The position numbers were made by a program, and so were the translations under genes. A stretch of 42,989 nucleotides of DNA, taken from assembly GCA_018262505.1 (NCBI GenBank), contig JAGSYV010000029.1:1-42989 (forward strand). The letters are read 5' to 3'. The notes below the pieces were generated by a model. That model did not search any database. It had not been told where the DNA came from and saw only the letters and a list, made by a program, of their open reading frames with translations. The DNA is from Pseudomonadota bacterium. Lineage in GTDB: Bacteria; Pseudomonadota; Alphaproteobacteria; Rhizobiales; Pleomorphomonadaceae. This document shows positions 41,668 through 42,989 of the stretch, one piece after another. Numbering within the stretch: position 1 is the stretch's first letter; every line of letters starts with the position of its first letter.

Positions 41668-42363
41668 TTACCCCTTGGGCTTGTCGCTCGGAAACAGCAG
41701 GTGGGCGGCATCGATGGGGCGTCCTGCCCCTGCCCCGCCGCTCTCCGGCCGGTCTTCGGCGATCGCGCTTCCGACGCGCGCCATGAACCGGATAACTTCC
41801 GGGTGGTTTCCGCCGCCACTTTCGGTGAGAAACGCCTTGAGCCCCGGCGTGCCGAAGCGGGCGAGCGCGCCCTGCGCGACGGCCACGGAAGCATCCCAGC
41901 GGGCGCCGCCGATCTCGGCATCCTTGCGGGCCGAGGCGACCCAACCGGTCTGAATGTCGGCCCACTCCTTGGCTCCGGCACCGGCTTCCGCCTGGCGATG
42001 AGCGGCGAGCGCCCCGGCGAGCGCCTGCGCCTGGCCGCGCGTCAGGCCGATGTCCTTCAAGACAGGCGACATCGCCTCGGCCAGCTTCTCATCGATCGCC
42101 ATGCCCTCGGGCAGGCCGAAGTCATAGCGGCCATCCTCCGGCACCTCGTCGGCGGGGTCGATGGCGCCGGCCTCGTCCTTGGCCTCGTCCTTGGATTCTG
42201 GCGGATGAGCCGCGCCATCGCGCTCCGGCGCCGCGCCGGCCTCCTGCGAGCCGGCCTCACTCGGGAACATCAAACTCTCAGGCGCCGCGCCTTCCGCGCC
42301 ATCACCCATGCCGTCGCCTTCAGGCGCGAACACCGCCACGCCACACATCCATCGCTCAAGCAT
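41668..42363 (-). CDS. Phage scaffolding-like protein
   Basis: The 231-residue protein is highly acidic and helical: a low-complexity Glu/Ala/Pro-rich N-terminal half, and a C-terminal half with DYDLxLP-like YDFGLPEGMAIDEKLAEAM (about 80-98), SPVLKDIGLTRGQAQALAGA (about 99-118) and a helix rich in Glu and Ala. This pattern is that of scaffold proteins of N4- and BPP-1-like phages, which guide capsid assembly. It sits between the Bbp19 gene and the capsid gene, the expected place. The start overlaps the Bbp19 gene by eight bases. Confidence 0.75.
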   Translation of the reverse strand: MLERWMCGVAVFAPEGDGMGDGAEGAAPESLMFPSEAGSQEAGAAPERDGAAHPPESKDEAKDEAGAIDPADEVPEDGRYDFGLPEGMAIDEKLAEAMSPVLKDIGLTRGQAQALAGALAAHRQAEAGAGAKEWADIQTGWVASARKDAEIGGARWDASVAVAQGALARFGTPGLKAFLTESGGGNHPEVIRFMARVGSAIAEDRPESGGAGAGRPIDAAHLLFPSDKPKG

Positions 42364-42721
42364 ATTGGTCGTCCCCATCTTCACTTGCGCCGGCCTTGTG
42401 AGCCGACCGTTCCAGTTCCCGTGCCTCGCCGCGTTCCAGCAGCAGGCGCGGATAGAGCCGCGCATCGACCAGATCGAGCTTCTGCAGGATTTCGAGGCCC
42501 AGCGATTGCCGCCCCAGGCGATAGCGCTCCGCCGCCTCGCTGCCGGCATCGAAGGCGTTGGCATAGAGCCCGGCCCGGCCAAGCAGCCAGAACACCACCC
42601 GCTTGCCCTCGGCCGTCTCCATCATCAGCCGGAAGGCATCGCGAAGATCGGCCTCCTCCTGCGCGGTCCGCGCCCGTGCCTCGGCATCCCGCGCCTCGCG
42701 CGCTTCGAATTCATCGAGCAT
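42356..42721 (-). CDS. Bbp19-family phage protein
   Basis: The 121-residue protein has an N-terminal Arg/Glu/Ala-rich helix and the core TAEGKRVVFWLLGRAGLYANAF (about residues 36-57), which is the mark of the Bbp19 family of Bordetella phage BPP-1 and many prophages. The order Bbp19, scaffold, capsid, Bbp16 is that of BPP-1. The family's function is not known. It is the most upstream phage gene in the window; more are expected beyond the right edge. Confidence 0.8.
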   Translation of the reverse strand: MLDEFEAREARDAEARARTAQEEADLRDAFRLMMETAEGKRVVFWLLGRAGLYANAFDAGSEAAERYRLGRQSLGLEILQKLDLVDARLYPRLLLERGEARELERSAHKAGASEDGDDQYA

Positions 42722-42790
42722 CAGTTAGCTATCCTGTTGATTTAGCGAACATTCTTCACGCGATCCGGTATCCACTTCACCCGGAAACAC

Positions 42791-42989
42791 TCGATATCGG
42801 CCACTCGCCCCATTCTGCCTGAGATCCTCTGCCTGCGCAGAGGATGACAGGAGATTTATATTTAGAAACAATCGGATAGGTGGGCGCCCGTGTACCCGGG
42901 GCAAATTTCCGGGCGCCGCTACGCGGTGGCCAATCTGACGAGGGCTGGCAAGCTTGGCACATGGGCGGCGCCTTCGACGGCGAAGCGGT
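42791..42989. repeat. Palindromic element M15, left arm (cut by window edge)
   Basis: The left arm CGATATCGGCC...GAGATCCTCTGC-CTGC-GCAGAGGATGACA is followed by a core resembling that of M14 (TTTATATTTAGAAACAATCGG). No right arm is seen before the window ends. The end of the core is unclear. Confidence 0.6.

Overview
The window looks like the chromosome of a high-GC alphaproteobacterium of the Hyphomicrobiales (Rhizobiales). Evidence is the gene order rplY-pth-ychF, prs, lgt-midA-pgeF, ubiK/ybjN, uvrC and pgsA-moaD-moaE, together with BTLCP, Bbp16 and Bbp19 proteins typical of that group. The genus cannot be fixed from sequence alone; a Pleomorphomonas-like organism is a guess.

Layout. 1-12.2 kb is a mostly conserved backbone: ychF (cut by the window edge), pth, rplY, an exported protein, an AGE-family epimerase, prs, two lipoprotein/laccase-domain genes, midA, lgt, ubiK, ybjN and uvrC. 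uvrC is disrupted by an internal deletion with a frameshift. 12.4-15.7 kb holds a DUF1345 membrane protein, an SMR efflux pump with its TetR regulator and a candidate operator, then pgsA-moaD-moaE. 15.7-33.8 kb is an accessory zone of short regulator/enzyme pairs (HxlR with an Old-Yellow-Enzyme homologue, Rrf2 with a decayed flavoprotein and a methyltransferase, HxlR with a DHFR-like reductase, LysR with a quinone reductase), a ParDE toxin-antitoxin module, a lone HigA, acetyltransferases, and small exported or membrane proteins. 33.8-38.7 kb is an IS5-type remnant followed by a LacI regulator, gluconokinase and a complete TRAP transporter, probably for gluconate or a related sugar acid. 39.8-42.7 kb is the head-gene module of a Bordetella phage BPP-1-like podovirus prophage (Bbp19, scaffold, capsid, cement), with a broken capsid gene; it seems to continue beyond the right edge.

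The dominant unusual feature is a family of at least 16 palindromic, MITE-like elements, from 12.2 kb to the right end. Each has inverted arms that carry a small hairpin (GAGGTCCT...AGGATGACA) around a variable core. The hairpin stem changes in a compensatory way between copies (CTC/GAG, GCG/CGC, ACG/CGT, TTC/GAA), so pairing appears to be conserved. Several copies bracket single genes: a Gfo/Idh oxidoreductase (inverted composite repeats), a DUF805 gene (near-identical direct copies), and a stand-alone GIY-YIG endonuclease between two long copies whose cores lie in opposite orientation. A second family of 140-144 bp elements with terminal inverted repeats has four copies, each directly downstream of a gene; two of them overlap the stop codon. 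At least three genes (uvrC, a thioredoxin-reductase-like gene, the phage capsid gene) carry internal deletions. No tRNA, rRNA or CRISPR array was seen.
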